A stretch of 64,000 nucleotides of DNA, taken from the NCBI RefSeq assembly GCF_037975215.1, contig NZ_CP150239.1, forward strand, positions 1,526,001-1,590,000. The letters run 5' to 3'. Below the pieces are notes generated by a model. That model was not told the DNA's origin. It did not search any database and saw nothing but the letters and a program-made list of their open reading frames with translations. Of this stretch, positions 8,538 through 17,819 are shown in pieces (within the stretch, counting starts at the first letter, position 1; the number at the start of each line of letters is the position of its first letter). A program made the translations under genes and the position numbers. Origin of the DNA: Solibacillus sp. FSL R5-0449 (GTDB lineage: Bacteria; Bacillota; Bacilli; Bacillales_A; Planococcaceae).

Positions 8538-8562
8538 GACTACATAGTAGACACATAATAAT

Positions 8563-8605
8563 AAAGCCGTTCAAACTTTACTCATCGTAAATTTGAACGG
8601 CTTTT
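8563..8605. terminator. Hairpin terminator inside the right IS end
   Basis: AAAGCCGTTCAAA (8563-8575) pairs with TTTGAACGGCTTT (8592-8604), followed by T-rich sequence. It mirrors the hairpin just inside the left end. Confidence 0.75.
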
Positions 8606-8797
8606 GATTTTGAGGCGGGTTTTGTCCCACCCCCTTTTTTTTTCGCCATAATTATATTTTCATGAAACTTTTTCCATACTCACCCAGTATAGTAATTAGA
8701 ATCTATTACATGTGAAGTCATTCGAGTCACTACATATAGCATCAAGGTACGCCAAGCAATGCTTGTAATAGAAGAAAAAGAAAGCAGGTGTGGACAA

Positions 8798-9703
8798 TTG
8801 TCACAGCCAATTGTGGAAATTAAAAATTTGAACAAAACAATCAAGGGCAAACACATTATTAAAGACTTGAACCTGGACTTTTATCCGGGTCAGATCACCG
8901 GATTTTTGGGGCCAAACGGGGCAGGCAAAACTACTACAATCCGCATGATGACGGGGTTAATGTACCCTTCAAAAGGAGAAGTAATCATCGATGGAAAACA
9001 GCTCTCGACAAATTATGAAGAAGCAATCAGTAACATTGGTGTAATCGTTGAAAACCCGGAAATGTATAAATATATGTCAGGGTATAAAAACTTGCAGCAC
9101 TTTGCCCGAATGCATAAAGGTGTAACAAAACAGCGTATTGATGAAGTTGTAGCGCAAGTTGGTCTGCAAAATCGTATTCATGAGAAAGTGAAAACGTATT
9201 CGTTAGGGATGCGTCAGCGTCTTGGACTGGCTCAGGCGATGCTGCACCGTCCAAAGTTCTTAATTTTGGATGAGCCGACAAATGGTCTGGATCCTGCCGG
9301 TATTCGTGAGTTCCGTATGTATTTACGTAAAATTGCCGCAGAAGATAATGTCGCAATCGTTGTATCGAGTCACCTTTTATCTGAAATTGAATTAATGGTA
9401 GACCGGATCGCGATTATTCAAAATGGTGAGCTCATTGATATTCGTGAACTGCAACATGTCGAGGCATCGCAATATTATATTGAAGTTGGTCAGCCGGATC
9501 AGCTCCTGGCGATGTTTGAAGAGCCGTTAACAAAAGAAAATGGCGGCTATGTCGTCAATCTGACAAAAGAAGAAGTGCCTGCACTTATTCGTAAACTAGT
9601 TGAATCGGGCATTGATCTGTATACGATCCAGCCGATTCAAAAACGTCTTGAAGATCAATTTATCGAGATGACAGGTGGAGGTGCAATCGATGCAATTCGT
9701 TAA
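8798..9703 (+). CDS. ABC transporter ATP-binding protein (BcrA/CcmA-type, ABC-2 exporter)
   Basis: About 301 aa from TTG 8798 (LSQPIVEIKNLNK), which has AGGTGTGG just upstream and gives the standard family N-terminus; an in-frame ATG at 8759 would add 13 unusual residues. Walker A is GPNGAGKTT, the signature is YSLGMRQRLGLAQAM, Walker B is FLILDEPTNGLDP, and the H-loop is SSHLL. The C-terminal accessory region (about 80 aa) is typical of bacitracin/lantibiotic or lipid exporters. It overlaps the permease gene by 14 bases, so the two form a transporter. The substrate is unknown. Confidence 0.88.
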   Translation: MSQPIVEIKNLNKTIKGKHIIKDLNLDFYPGQITGFLGPNGAGKTTTIRMMTGLMYPSKGEVIIDGKQLSTNYEEAISNIGVIVENPEMYKYMSGYKNLQHFARMHKGVTKQRIDEVVAQVGLQNRIHEKVKTYSLGMRQRLGLAQAMLHRPKFLILDEPTNGLDPAGIREFRMYLRKIAAEDNVAIVVSSHLLSEIELMVDRIAIIQNGELIDIRELQHVEASQYYIEVGQPDQLLAMFEEPLTKENGGYVVNLTKEEVPALIRKLVESGIDLYTIQPIQKRLEDQFIEMTGGGAIDAIR

Positions 9704-10628
9704 AAATGAATGGATCAAAATGTGGTCGCAAAAAAATGCATGGATTATGAGCGGTCTTTTAATCGTGTTAATCGTATTAGTTGCAGGAATGAACAAATAT
9801 TATGACGTGGATTCAAGCACAAAAGAAGCGCGTTTAGCAGCAAATGAAGAACTATTGGCACATCCGAAAGAAATGCTTGCTTCAGGAGAATTAATGCCGG
9901 AAGATGAGCAATATTTCAAGGAAGAAGTTGCGATGATTGAATACCGTATCGCCAATGATTTACCACCAACAAATGCAATGACTTTTACGGAGCATATGGA
10001 CTTATCGTTAACATTGACGATTATGGTAACAAGTATTTTCACTGTCGTTATTGCGGCAGGTATCGTTTCATCTGAGTTTGGTACTGGTACGATTAAAATG
10101 TTATTGACTCGCCCAGTAGCACGATGGAAGATTTTACTTTCAAAATTGGTTGCTTCGATTCTTTATGGTATTACATTATTTGCTGTTGGAATCATAGTGG
10201 CATTGATTGTCGGGATGGCATTTTTCGGAACGGACAGTGCTATTGCATTGTCGATTGTAGATGGGCAAGTTGTGCAGGAAACAGTGCAGAATACATTTGT
10301 CGAAACGACACTTTACTCACTGGGTTCGATTATCATGACGATCTTATTTGCATTCATGATCGGTACGATTTTTGGTTCAAGTACGTTAGCGGTAAGTTTA
10401 TCGTTGTTCATCTTATTGATGGGTTCTACAGCGACAATGTTTATCGCCCAATATGATTTTGCGAAATACATTTGGTTTGCGAATGATTTATCGTATTATG
10501 CACCGGGAAGTATGCCGATGATTGAAGGCTTAACGTTTACGTTCTCATTAATCGTTAACATCGTATATGCGATTGTCTTCCTGGCGATTACGTTCGGCTA
10601 CTTTATGAAGCGTGACGTGACAGCGTAA
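9690..10628 (+). CDS. ABC-2 family permease, partner of the preceding ATPase
   Basis: 312 aa from ATG 9690, which has GGTGGAGGTG upstream and overlaps the end of the ATPase gene. The topology is one N-terminal membrane segment (residues about 16-35), an extracytoplasmic acidic loop of about 85 residues, then five membrane segments. SSEFGTGTIKMLLTRPVARW is the ABC2_membrane_4-type motif that precedes the coupling region. It would form the channel of an export pump with the upstream ATPase. A terminator follows. Confidence 0.85.
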   Translation: MQFVKNEWIKMWSQKNAWIMSGLLIVLIVLVAGMNKYYDVDSSTKEARLAANEELLAHPKEMLASGELMPEDEQYFKEEVAMIEYRIANDLPPTNAMTFTEHMDLSLTLTIMVTSIFTVVIAAGIVSSEFGTGTIKMLLTRPVARWKILLSKLVASILYGITLFAVGIIVALIVGMAFFGTDSAIALSIVDGQVVQETVQNTFVETTLYSLGSIIMTILFAFMIGTIFGSSTLAVSLSLFILLMGSTATMFIAQYDFAKYIWFANDLSYYAPGSMPMIEGLTFTFSLIVNIVYAIVFLAITFGYFMKRDVTA

Positions 10629-10672
10629 AAATTTTTAAAATAATTCAATATAGCAAAAAAATATAATTGATG

Positions 10673-10722
10673 AAATTCCTCATTCCTTAATCTATAAAGA
10701 TTTAGGTAATGGGGAATTTTTA
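10673..10722 (+). terminator. Terminator after the ABC-2 operon
   Basis: Arms AAATTCCTCATTCCTTAATCT (10673-10693, shown in part) and AGATTTAGGTAATGGGGAATTT pair with small bulges; a T-rich stretch follows. Confidence 0.7.
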
Positions 10723-10886
10723 TTTTTATCATTTTTTGGAAATAATAGTGTGAAATATTATAGAAGAATCATATATTAGAAAATTCTGAAAACTTATTGT
10801 AATTAATGGAAACTATCCCTATAATCAACTTTACAAAGTGAACTGGTACGGACGTTATGATGTGCGGACCAATGGAGGTGGGTACG

Positions 10887-11618
10887 ATGAACTTTGAAAA
10901 TCATATTCCGTTACATATCCAGTTAAAGGATTTATTGAAAACTGAAATTGTTGAAGGGAAACATGTGGTGAAAATTCCGAGTGAACGTGAATTAATGGAG
11001 CGCTTTTCTGTCAGCCGGTCAACGGTGAGAGAGGCGGTAAAGCATTTGGTACATGATGGGGTACTGAAAAAAATTCATGGAAAAGGGACGTTTATTACGA
11101 AGAACAAGACGGTACATGACTGGCTGAATTCTTTGAACAGTTTTACAGATACGGTCAGGCAAATGGGGATGAAACCTGGTGCGAAGCTATTATATGCGAA
11201 AAATATTGATAACTTTCCGGAAGCAAGTGCGATATTAGGGCAATCCATATTATTTGGGATTTCCAGAGTACGAACAGCTGATGACCAGCCAATCTCCATC
11301 GAACGGCATTTTTATCATACGCACTTAGGAAATCAAATAGCCGCACACGATCTGAATGAAGCGACAATCTATGACATTATCGAAAAAGAATTGAATATTA
11401 CAATGGTCGAAGCTGAACAGACGATTCGCTGTAGCCCAATAAGTGAAGAAGATGCGGAATTGCTCGATTTGAAGCCGAATACGAATGTTTTAAATATTGA
11501 ACGGGTCATTTTAGGTGTGCGAGGTGAAGTGATCGAGTATTACAGTAGTTTGTTTCACCCGGAGCTATATATGTTGAAACTGAAAACTAAAAGAACAGCA
11601 GGAGGTGTGACTTCTTGA
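10887..11618 (+). CDS. GntR/HutC-family transcriptional regulator
   Basis: 243 aa from ATG 10887, which has GGAGGTG eight bases upstream; the longer in-frame ATG at 10857 lacks a ribosome binding site. The N-terminal winged helix contains PLHIQLKDLLKTEIVEG and SERELMERFSVSRSTVREAV (about residues 30-49). The C-terminal part is a UTRA effector domain (RVRTADDQPISIERHFYHT, TIYDIIEKEL). It is the first gene of a five-gene overlapping operon and presumably represses it in response to the substrate or an intermediate. Confidence 0.88.
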   Translation: MNFENHIPLHIQLKDLLKTEIVEGKHVVKIPSERELMERFSVSRSTVREAVKHLVHDGVLKKIHGKGTFITKNKTVHDWLNSLNSFTDTVRQMGMKPGAKLLYAKNIDNFPEASAILGQSILFGISRVRTADDQPISIERHFYHTHLGNQIAAHDLNEATIYDIIEKELNITMVEAEQTIRCSPISEEDAELLDLKPNTNVLNIERVILGVRGEVIEYYSSLFHPELYMLKLKTKRTAGGVTS

Positions 11619-12784
11619 TTAATGAACTGTTTCTACCGAAGAAAATTGTTACGGGAATCGATTCATTTCAACGATTATCAGCAGAAATTGCTCAACAAAA
11701 GATGAAGCGGCCATTCATTATTTACAGCAAAAGTGCATTAGGTGGTCAATTAAATAGTTTGAAGCAAGAACTACCGGATACGCACTTCTATGAAATTTCT
11801 AAAGGTGAGCCAACAACAGTTGAGCTGCAACGGGCATTAGCTGAACATGAAGTAAATAACTGTGATGGTGTTATAGCAATCGGTGGCGGGAGTGTCATTG
11901 ACTTAGCGAAAGCAGTGGCTGTTTTTGCGGTGAATCCGAACTTGAGCTTAAACGATATTCCGAATTTGACTGAATTACACCGCTTGCCGTTTATCGCCGT
12001 TCCTACTACGGCGGGGACGGGTTCTGAAGCGACAAAAGTAACGGTCATTACGGACGAAAAGCTTCAAAAAAAGCTTAATCCTGCACATCCGAGTTTTATT
12101 CCCGATGTCGTCATTTTAGATGCCATGCTTACGGTAGATGTGCCGCCATCCATTACTAGTTTTACTGCGCTTGATGCATTAACACATGCGATCGAAGCGT
12201 TTGTTTCAACGAAAGCGAATGCGATGAGTGACTTTTACGCGAAAGAAGCGATCTCCTGTATTTCAAAAAATATAGAGATGGTGTTTGAACAGCCGCACAA
12301 TTTAGAGGCGAGACAGCAATTATTAATGGGGAGCTTTTATGCGGGAATTGCGTTTTCCAACTCTTCAACAAATTTGGCACATGCAACAGGTCGTGCACTC
12401 GGTGTGAAATTTCATATGCCGCATGGACAGTGTGTTGCCCTGATGCACCCGTTTGTTATCCAATATTCACTTGAAAGTGCACATGAACGTTACGAGGAAA
12501 TAGCAAAAATTATCGGGTTGAATGGAACTCAATTTTTAAGCGGTTATTTGGATGAGTTGAACAGAAAACAGCACATTTGGAAAAGCGCACAACAGATTGG
12601 CCCATTATTGACTGATGAAGTGATCGAACAACTTGCGGAGCAGGCATTAGCCGGCAATGGCATTTTAACGAACAGGAAAGTACCGAGTAGTGAAGAGATT
12701 GAAGTGATTTTTAAACAATTAAGAAAGCGTTTACAAATTGAAGGGGGAATTATGGAATGGCAACAATGTCAGGTGGAGAAGTAG
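11615..12784 (+). CDS. Iron-containing alcohol dehydrogenase
   Basis: 389 aa, the family's usual length. It starts at TTG 11615 inside the regulator's stop codon (TTGA overlap), with AGGAGGTG upstream. NAD-binding GGGSVIDLAKA, the PTTAGTGSEATKV loop, and metal-ligand regions DALTHAIEAFVS and MPHGQCVALMHP are present. Such enzymes interconvert aldehydes and alcohols or hydroxy acids with NAD. Between a regulator and a ThDP enzyme it most likely handles the aldehyde made or used by that enzyme. The substrate is inferred only from context. Confidence 0.87.
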   Translation: MINELFLPKKIVTGIDSFQRLSAEIAQQKMKRPFIIYSKSALGGQLNSLKQELPDTHFYEISKGEPTTVELQRALAEHEVNNCDGVIAIGGGSVIDLAKAVAVFAVNPNLSLNDIPNLTELHRLPFIAVPTTAGTGSEATKVTVITDEKLQKKLNPAHPSFIPDVVILDAMLTVDVPPSITSFTALDALTHAIEAFVSTKANAMSDFYAKEAISCISKNIEMVFEQPHNLEARQQLLMGSFYAGIAFSNSSTNLAHATGRALGVKFHMPHGQCVALMHPFVIQYSLESAHERYEEIAKIIGLNGTQFLSGYLDELNRKQHIWKSAQQIGPLLTDEVIEQLAEQALAGNGILTNRKVPSSEEIEVIFKQLRKRLQIEGGIMEWQQCQVEK

Positions 12785-14505
12785 TAGCAAAAATGTTGGC
12801 AAAAGAAGGTGTGGATAACATCTTCGGGATTATTGACGGAACGTATTTCGGCTTTTATTCGAACTTGCAAAAGAATGGGATTGAGCTCATATCACCCCGT
12901 CACGAAACAAGTGCAGCACATATGGCAGGCGCTTATGCGCGGGTGACAAACCGCCTGGGTGTATGTATGGCAAGTAATGGCCCAGGTGTTGCCAACATTC
13001 TGCCGGGCTTGGTTGTAGAAGAAGCGGAAGGGAATCGCGTGTTGTGCATTACAAGTGCGAGACGAACAGGTATTATGTATCCGGATCGTGGCGGCACGTA
13101 TCAGTGTTTCGATCAGACTTCAACAATTAAACAGTTTGCCAAATGGAGTGAAGCAGTACCTTCATTTGACCGGATTCCTGAAATGCTGCGGATGGCCCTG
13201 CGCAAATGTTATGAAGGGCGTCCGGGTGTCGTTCATTTGGATATCCCGGAAAACATTATGAATACGAAAGTCAGCTGCGAATTGAATTTTTGGGAACCTT
13301 CCCAATACCGCATGCTGGAGCTGCCGAAAGCATCGAACTATCAGATCGAACGTACAGCCGAATTATTGAAGTCAGCTACATTCCCGATCATTCATGCAGG
13401 CAGTGGTGTCATCCATGCAGGTGCAAAAAGAGAACTGACTGAAGTGGCGGAAAAACTGCAGGCAATGGTTACGACGAGCTGGGCAGGGCGTGGTGCGATG
13501 AGCGAGGATAATCCGCTTATGATGCCAATGGTGCATATTGAAACAAATAATAATGTCCGAAACGATGCGGATGTGGTTTTAGTATTAGGATCCCGTCTCG
13601 GTGAAACGGACTGGTGGGGGAAAGCACCTTACTGGAATGCACACCAAACGGTCATTCAAGTAGATTTGGAGCCTTCCATCCTTGGGGCAAATAAACCTGC
13701 CGAACTATTGATACAGGCTGACATTAAAGCATTTCTCCAAGAGCTGTTAGTCGTTTTAAACCGAGATACGGAAACCGTAATGGATACCAATCGAAAACAG
13801 CTGATTGAAAAACATATTGCATCGAAAAGGGCGCACCGCAAAAAATTGAATGAGCATATAGCGGATAAAAATTCACCATTAAATCCGGCACAAATTCCGC
13901 ATATGGCCAATCAAATCTTCCCTAAAAATACACCACTTGTCATAGACGGCGGCAATACAGCCATTTGGTCGAACTTCTATTATGAAGTGAATGATGAGAT
14001 GCCGCTTTTATCGACATTTAAATTCGGCATGCTCGGTGCAGGTGTCGGTCAGGCACTCGGTGCAGCAGTTGCCAAGCCGGAACAGCCGGTTTTATGCATT
14101 ATCGGTGATGGGGCAATGGGCTTCCACCCTCAGGAAATCGAAACAGCTGTGCGCAATAATCTGCATGTCGTCTATATTGTGCTTTGTGATAAACAATGGG
14201 GCATGGTGAAAATGAATCAGCATTTTGCGCTAAGACCGATTAAAACGATGTTGAAAAAAACATTGGATCCGCATGAAAGTATTAATGCTGATTTAGGTGA
14301 GATTCGTTTTGACTTAGTTGCAAAAGCGATGGGGGCACACGGTGAATATGTAGAAACGTTTGACCAGCTGGAGCAGGCACTCTTAACTTCTATTTCAGTC
14401 GGAAAGTGTACCGTCATTCATACAGAAGTTGACCCGGTCAAGCATATGTGGGCGCCAGGGTTACGTTATTTCAAAGACATGCATGCCGAACCGAAAGGAA
14501 AATAA
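12757..14505 (+). CDS. Thiamine-diphosphate-dependent enzyme (acetolactate synthase/decarboxylase superfamily)
   Basis: 582 aa with the three domains of the family. The catalytic Glu lies in RHETSAAHMAGAYARVT (residues about 46-62). The C-terminal ThDP motif starts with GDGAMGFHPQEIETA, but where most relatives have NN the sequence is CDKQW (VLCDKQWGM), so an Asp could replace the usual Asn metal ligand. It starts at ATG 12757 with AAGGGGGA upstream and overlaps the dehydrogenase gene by 28 bases. It could be a 2-keto-acid decarboxylase, a lyase or a carboligase; the cluster suggests an aldehyde product. No regulatory small subunit is nearby, so biosynthetic acetolactate synthase is unlikely. 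Confidence 0.8.
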   Translation: MATMSGGEVVAKMLAKEGVDNIFGIIDGTYFGFYSNLQKNGIELISPRHETSAAHMAGAYARVTNRLGVCMASNGPGVANILPGLVVEEAEGNRVLCITSARRTGIMYPDRGGTYQCFDQTSTIKQFAKWSEAVPSFDRIPEMLRMALRKCYEGRPGVVHLDIPENIMNTKVSCELNFWEPSQYRMLELPKASNYQIERTAELLKSATFPIIHAGSGVIHAGAKRELTEVAEKLQAMVTTSWAGRGAMSEDNPLMMPMVHIETNNNVRNDADVVLVLGSRLGETDWWGKAPYWNAHQTVIQVDLEPSILGANKPAELLIQADIKAFLQELLVVLNRDTETVMDTNRKQLIEKHIASKRAHRKKLNEHIADKNSPLNPAQIPHMANQIFPKNTPLVIDGGNTAIWSNFYYEVNDEMPLLSTFKFGMLGAGVGQALGAAVAKPEQPVLCIIGDGAMGFHPQEIETAVRNNLHVVYIVLCDKQWGMVKMNQHFALRPIKTMLKKTLDPHESINADLGEIRFDLVAKAMGAHGEYVETFDQLEQALLTSISVGKCTVIHTEVDPVKHMWAPGLRYFKDMHAEPKGK

Positions 14506-14508
14506 TGT

Positions 14509-15438
14509 ATGGGAATCGATACTATTCAAATCAACTTTAATGAGACAGCCTTGTTAATTATGAACATCGTCATTGGATTTATCATGTTTGGCGTAGCGCT
14601 CGATCTGCAAGTTTCCGATTTTAAGAGATCGTTAAAGACACCTAAACCGGCATTAATCGGATTTGCTTGTCAATTTCTCCTGTTGCCGGCGATTACATTT
14701 GTTCTTGTCAGCATCATTCAGCCGATTCCGAGTATTGCGTTAGGATTATTTTTAGTCGCAGCTTGTCCGGGAGGGAATTTATCGAATTTTTTAACGCATT
14801 ATGCTAAGGGCAATACACCCTTGTCGATCAGCATGTCAGCCATTTCCACGGTTTTGGCGATTGTTATGACACCGCTCAATACAATGTTTTGGGCATCTTT
14901 ATACGGTCCGACAAAAGAAATTATGACATCGTTCAGTATTAGTGTTGTCGATATGTTCACGACAATTTTCTTCATGCTCGGTCTGCCGTTAATTATCGGG
15001 ATGTATATTCGAAAAAAATTCCCGAAGTTTGCAGCCCGTTTCAACCAGATCATGATGAAACTTTCGATTGTCATTTTCGTGCTCTTTGTTGTCATTATGG
15101 TAGCGAATAATTTCGATACATTTATTAATAATGTTGGGGCGGTTGTTTGGGTCGTGATCCTGCAAAATTTACTGGCGATTTGCATCGGCTATTTCTCTTC
15201 CCGTGCATTAAAAGTGAACGAGCGTGACAGAAGAGCGATCGCCATCGAGGTCGGTATTCAAAATTCGGGTCTTGGCCTTGTGCTCATCTTTACCTTCTTT
15301 GGAGGTTTAGGCGGTATGGCGCTTGTTGCGGCAATGTGGGGAATCTGGCATATTATTTCCGGATTAGCAATCGCAACATTCTGGTCAAGGCGCGCTCCCG
15401 AAGCGATTGTCACAGTTCAACAGGAGGTCCAGGCATGA
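14509..15438 (+). CDS. BASS-family sodium/organic anion symporter
   Basis: 309 aa, about 10 membrane segments. The crossover motifs of the bile acid:sodium symporter family are clear: AACPGGNLSNFLTHYAKGN (about residues 84-102) and AIEVGIQNSGLGLVL. Bacterial members carry pantoate, pyruvate-like keto acids or other organic anions with Na+. It starts three bases after the ThDP enzyme stop codon and its stop overlaps the next start (ATGA). It is the likely entry route for the operon's substrate. Confidence 0.87.
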   Translation: MGIDTIQINFNETALLIMNIVIGFIMFGVALDLQVSDFKRSLKTPKPALIGFACQFLLLPAITFVLVSIIQPIPSIALGLFLVAACPGGNLSNFLTHYAKGNTPLSISMSAISTVLAIVMTPLNTMFWASLYGPTKEIMTSFSISVVDMFTTIFFMLGLPLIIGMYIRKKFPKFAARFNQIMMKLSIVIFVLFVVIMVANNFDTFINNVGAVVWVVILQNLLAICIGYFSSRALKVNERDRRAIAIEVGIQNSGLGLVLIFTFFGGLGGMALVAAMWGIWHIISGLAIATFWSRRAPEAIVTVQQEVQA

Positions 15439-16388
15439 ACGTTTTAATTACTGGGGCGGGTGGTTATTTAGGTCAACAGCTCGTCCGTCATTTACTGGAG
15501 TCTACAAATCATTCCATTATAGCAGCGGATATTCGAGATACGTCTCCTTTTGAAGCGCATCCTAATCTGCACTATATCGTGTTGGATGTCCGCTCAGATG
15601 AAGCGAAGGAATATTTTGAACAATATGATGTGAATGTCGTTGTCCATTTAGCATCGATTGTTACCCCGGGTAAGAAAAGCAACCGGGAATTCGAATATTC
15701 TGTAGATGTATTAGGAACGAAAAATATTCTGGAAGCATGTGTCCAGACAAATGTTAAGCGGATTGTCGTTTCATCCAGTGGTGCGGCTTATGGCTACTAT
15801 GATACCAATGCGGAATGGATAGAAGAAACAGACCCAATCCGGGGCAATGAAGCATTTGCCTACTCTTATCATAAGCGGTTAGTGGAAGAGATGCTCGAGC
15901 AGTACCGCTCGCAATACCCGCAGCTTGAGCAGACAATTTTTAGGATCGGAACGATTTTAGGGAAGAATGTACGCAACCAAATTACGAATTTGTTCGAACA
16001 GAACATGGTACTTGGTGTAGCCAAATCAAAAAGTCCATTTGTCTTTATTTGGGACCAGGACGTCATTTCCTGTTTTGCGAAAGCCATTGACAGTGAGGTG
16101 ACAGGTATTTTCAATCTGGCGGGGGATGGTGCTGTCACAATTGATGAGCTTGGCATATTGCTGAATAAAAAAGTTGTGAAAATACCGGCACCGTTTATAA
16201 AAGGGAGTCTGTTTATATTAAAGAGGCTGAAGTTAAGTCAGTACGGAGAAGAACAGGTTGACTTCCTGCGTTATCGTCCGGTTCTGAACAATAAAAGACT
16301 GAAGGAAGTATTTCAGTATATTCCGCAAAAATCTTCGCTTGAGGTATTTGAATATTACTGGCAGCATCGAATGAAAGAGTTGAAATAG
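15435..16388 (+). CDS. NAD-dependent epimerase/dehydratase-family oxidoreductase (extended SDR)
   Basis: 317 aa from ATG 15435, preceded by GGAGGT and overlapping the symporter stop by four bases; the upstream in-frame ATG 15336 lies deep in the symporter gene and is rejected. N-terminal Rossmann motif TGAGGYLGQQL, then DVRSDEA, HLASIV, the SSSGAAYG strand and the catalytic YSYHK (YxxxK). Family members act on nucleotide sugars or on hydroxy/keto acids. As the last gene of the GntR operon it may reduce or oxidise an intermediate of the same pathway. Confidence 0.83.
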   Translation: MNVLITGAGGYLGQQLVRHLLESTNHSIIAADIRDTSPFEAHPNLHYIVLDVRSDEAKEYFEQYDVNVVVHLASIVTPGKKSNREFEYSVDVLGTKNILEACVQTNVKRIVVSSSGAAYGYYDTNAEWIEETDPIRGNEAFAYSYHKRLVEEMLEQYRSQYPQLEQTIFRIGTILGKNVRNQITNLFEQNMVLGVAKSKSPFVFIWDQDVISCFAKAIDSEVTGIFNLAGDGAVTIDELGILLNKKVVKIPAPFIKGSLFILKRLKLSQYGEEQVDFLRYRPVLNNKRLKEVFQYIPQKSSLEVFEYYWQHRMKELK

Positions 16389-16415
16389 CATAGATGGGGT
16401 TGAATATTGTGTTGA

Positions 16416-16450
16416 TCCGGAAGGTCAGATTTGTATCTGAAATTCCGGTT
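16416..16450 (+). terminator. Terminator of the GntR operon
   Basis: CCGGAA (16418-16423) and TTCCGG pair outside an inner TCAGAT/ATCTGA stem; a run of seven T follows. Confidence 0.85.
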
Positions 16451-16586
16451 TTTTTATATTTTGCTTTCTGTGGCATTGTAAACAAAGATTTTCCTCTGAT
16501 TTATTGAGTTCAGCGTTTACCCCGTACCAATAATAATGTAGTAAAATAGTATTCATAACAATCTGCTCAGTTTAGGAGGTGGGGAA

Positions 16587-17819
16587 ATGGCAGCGAGAAT
16601 TATTTTCCATTTAGATATGAATAGTTTTTATGCATCGGTCGAACAGGCCCATGATCCGAGTTTAAAAGGAAAGCCGATTGCTGTAGCAGGAAATGCTAAG
16701 GAACGACGAGGGATTATCGTAACAAGCTCTTATGAGGCTCGTGCGAAAGGAATTTATACGACGATGAATGTCGGGGAAGCAAAGCGTAAATGTCCTGAAC
16801 TGCTGTTACTGCCTCCTGATTTCCCAAAATACCGGGCAGCCAGTGCGGCAATCTTCTCCATACTCCGAAGCTATACGGATCTAGTCGAACCAGTATCAAT
16901 TGATGAAGGATATTTGGATGTGACGGAACGCTCGAAATCACAGCACCCGCTCCAGTTAGCCGAGGAAATTCAGCAGCGTATTTTACATGAGCTCGACTTG
17001 CCGTGTTCGATCGGTATTGCCCCTAACAAATTTCTCGCCAAAACGGCTTCTGACATGAAAAAACCGCTCGGAATTACGATTTTGAGGATTCGCGAACTGC
17101 CGGAGCTTTTATGGCCGCAGGAAGTCGTGACAATGCACGGGGTAGGGGAGAAAACAGCGAAGAAGTTAAATACGATGAATATTTTTACAATCGGTGATTT
17201 GGCGCAAGCGGATGAACGGCTGTTAATCCGGAATTTAGGGAAAAACGGGGCTCGACTTATCAAGCGTGCAAATGGTATTGATTCGCGTCCTGTTGACCCG
17301 AATGCTATTTTTGATACAAAAAGTGTCGGGAACTCGACGACACTTCCAAGAGATGAGACCGAATACTATATTTTAAAAGAAACGTTTGAAAAGCTGAGTA
17401 AAAGTGTATCAGAACGGCTGAAAGTAAAATATTTGGCTGGGACAACCGTGACGATTCAAATCCGAAATTTCGACTGGCAAAATGTATCGCGCAGTAAAAC
17501 ATTGCGAAACGCAATCAATCAGGCAGATGAAATATTTGAAATCGCGTGGAAGCTGTTTACCGAACACTGGGATGAAACGCCTGTCCGACTAATCGGCATT
17601 ACTGTTTCCAATGTTGTCGATCAGTCCGAATTGACCCAGCAGCTCAGTCTGTTTAATTTTGAGCAGCATATAAAAGACGAGCCGATTTTGGAACTGGTCG
17701 ATACGATTGAGAAGAAGTTCGGTAAAGGCGCCATTAAACGCGGTGTCCGGGTGAAATCAAAAAGCTATGCCTCGAAAACAAGCTTCAGCAAGGACTTCCT
17801 GGAAGATCATACGAAATGA
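16587..17819 (+). CDS. dinB: DNA polymerase IV (Y family)
   Basis: 410 aa. Catalytic Asp10 in FHLDMNSFYASVEQ and Asp106-Glu107 in SIDEGYLDVT, helix-hairpin-helix MHGVGEKTAKKL, and a little-finger domain are all present. A consensus beta-clamp binding pentapeptide QLSLF lies at residues 352-356, so the enzyme should dock on the sliding clamp. It copies damaged templates with low fidelity. ATG start with AGGAGGTGGGG upstream. I find no LexA-type box (CGAAC-n4-GTTCG) in the 150 bases upstream, so SOS control is not evident. Monocistronic. Confidence 0.93.
   Translation: MAARIIFHLDMNSFYASVEQAHDPSLKGKPIAVAGNAKERRGIIVTSSYEARAKGIYTTMNVGEAKRKCPELLLLPPDFPKYRAASAAIFSILRSYTDLVEPVSIDEGYLDVTERSKSQHPLQLAEEIQQRILHELDLPCSIGIAPNKFLAKTASDMKKPLGITILRIRELPELLWPQEVVTMHGVGEKTAKKLNTMNIFTIGDLAQADERLLIRNLGKNGARLIKRANGIDSRPVDPNAIFDTKSVGNSTTLPRDETEYYILKETFEKLSKSVSERLKVKYLAGTTVTIQIRNFDWQNVSRSKTLRNAINQADEIFEIAWKLFTEHWDETPVRLIGITVSNVVDQSELTQQLSLFNFEQHIKDEPILELVDTIEKKFGKGAIKRGVRVKSKSYASKTSFSKDFLEDHTK

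Larger units (their letters stand above)
6651..8634 (-). mobile_element. Complete IS1182-family insertion sequence
   Basis: About 1,984 bp. Ends: GGGGTTGGGACAGAA (6651-6665) and, on the other strand, GGGGGTGGGACAAAA (8634-8620), imperfect inverted repeats of about 15 bp that resemble the TGGGACA ends of IS1272/IS1182 elements. The element carries one intact 522-aa DDE transposase read on the minus strand. A strong hairpin terminator lies just inside each end (6681-6720 and 8563-8605). A 104-bp structured repeat lies between the transposase start and the right end. I see no clear target duplication. Flanking genes are an acetyltransferase and an ABC exporter. Confidence 0.85.

Noticed and set aside
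15336-15434. Upstream ATG of the epimerase-like gene
   Set aside because: It would extend the protein 33 codons into the symporter gene; the GGAGGT-preceded ATG at 15435 gives the normal Rossmann start.
16430-16586. SOS box upstream of dinB
   Set aside because: No sequence close to CGAAC-n4-GTTCG was found before the start codon.
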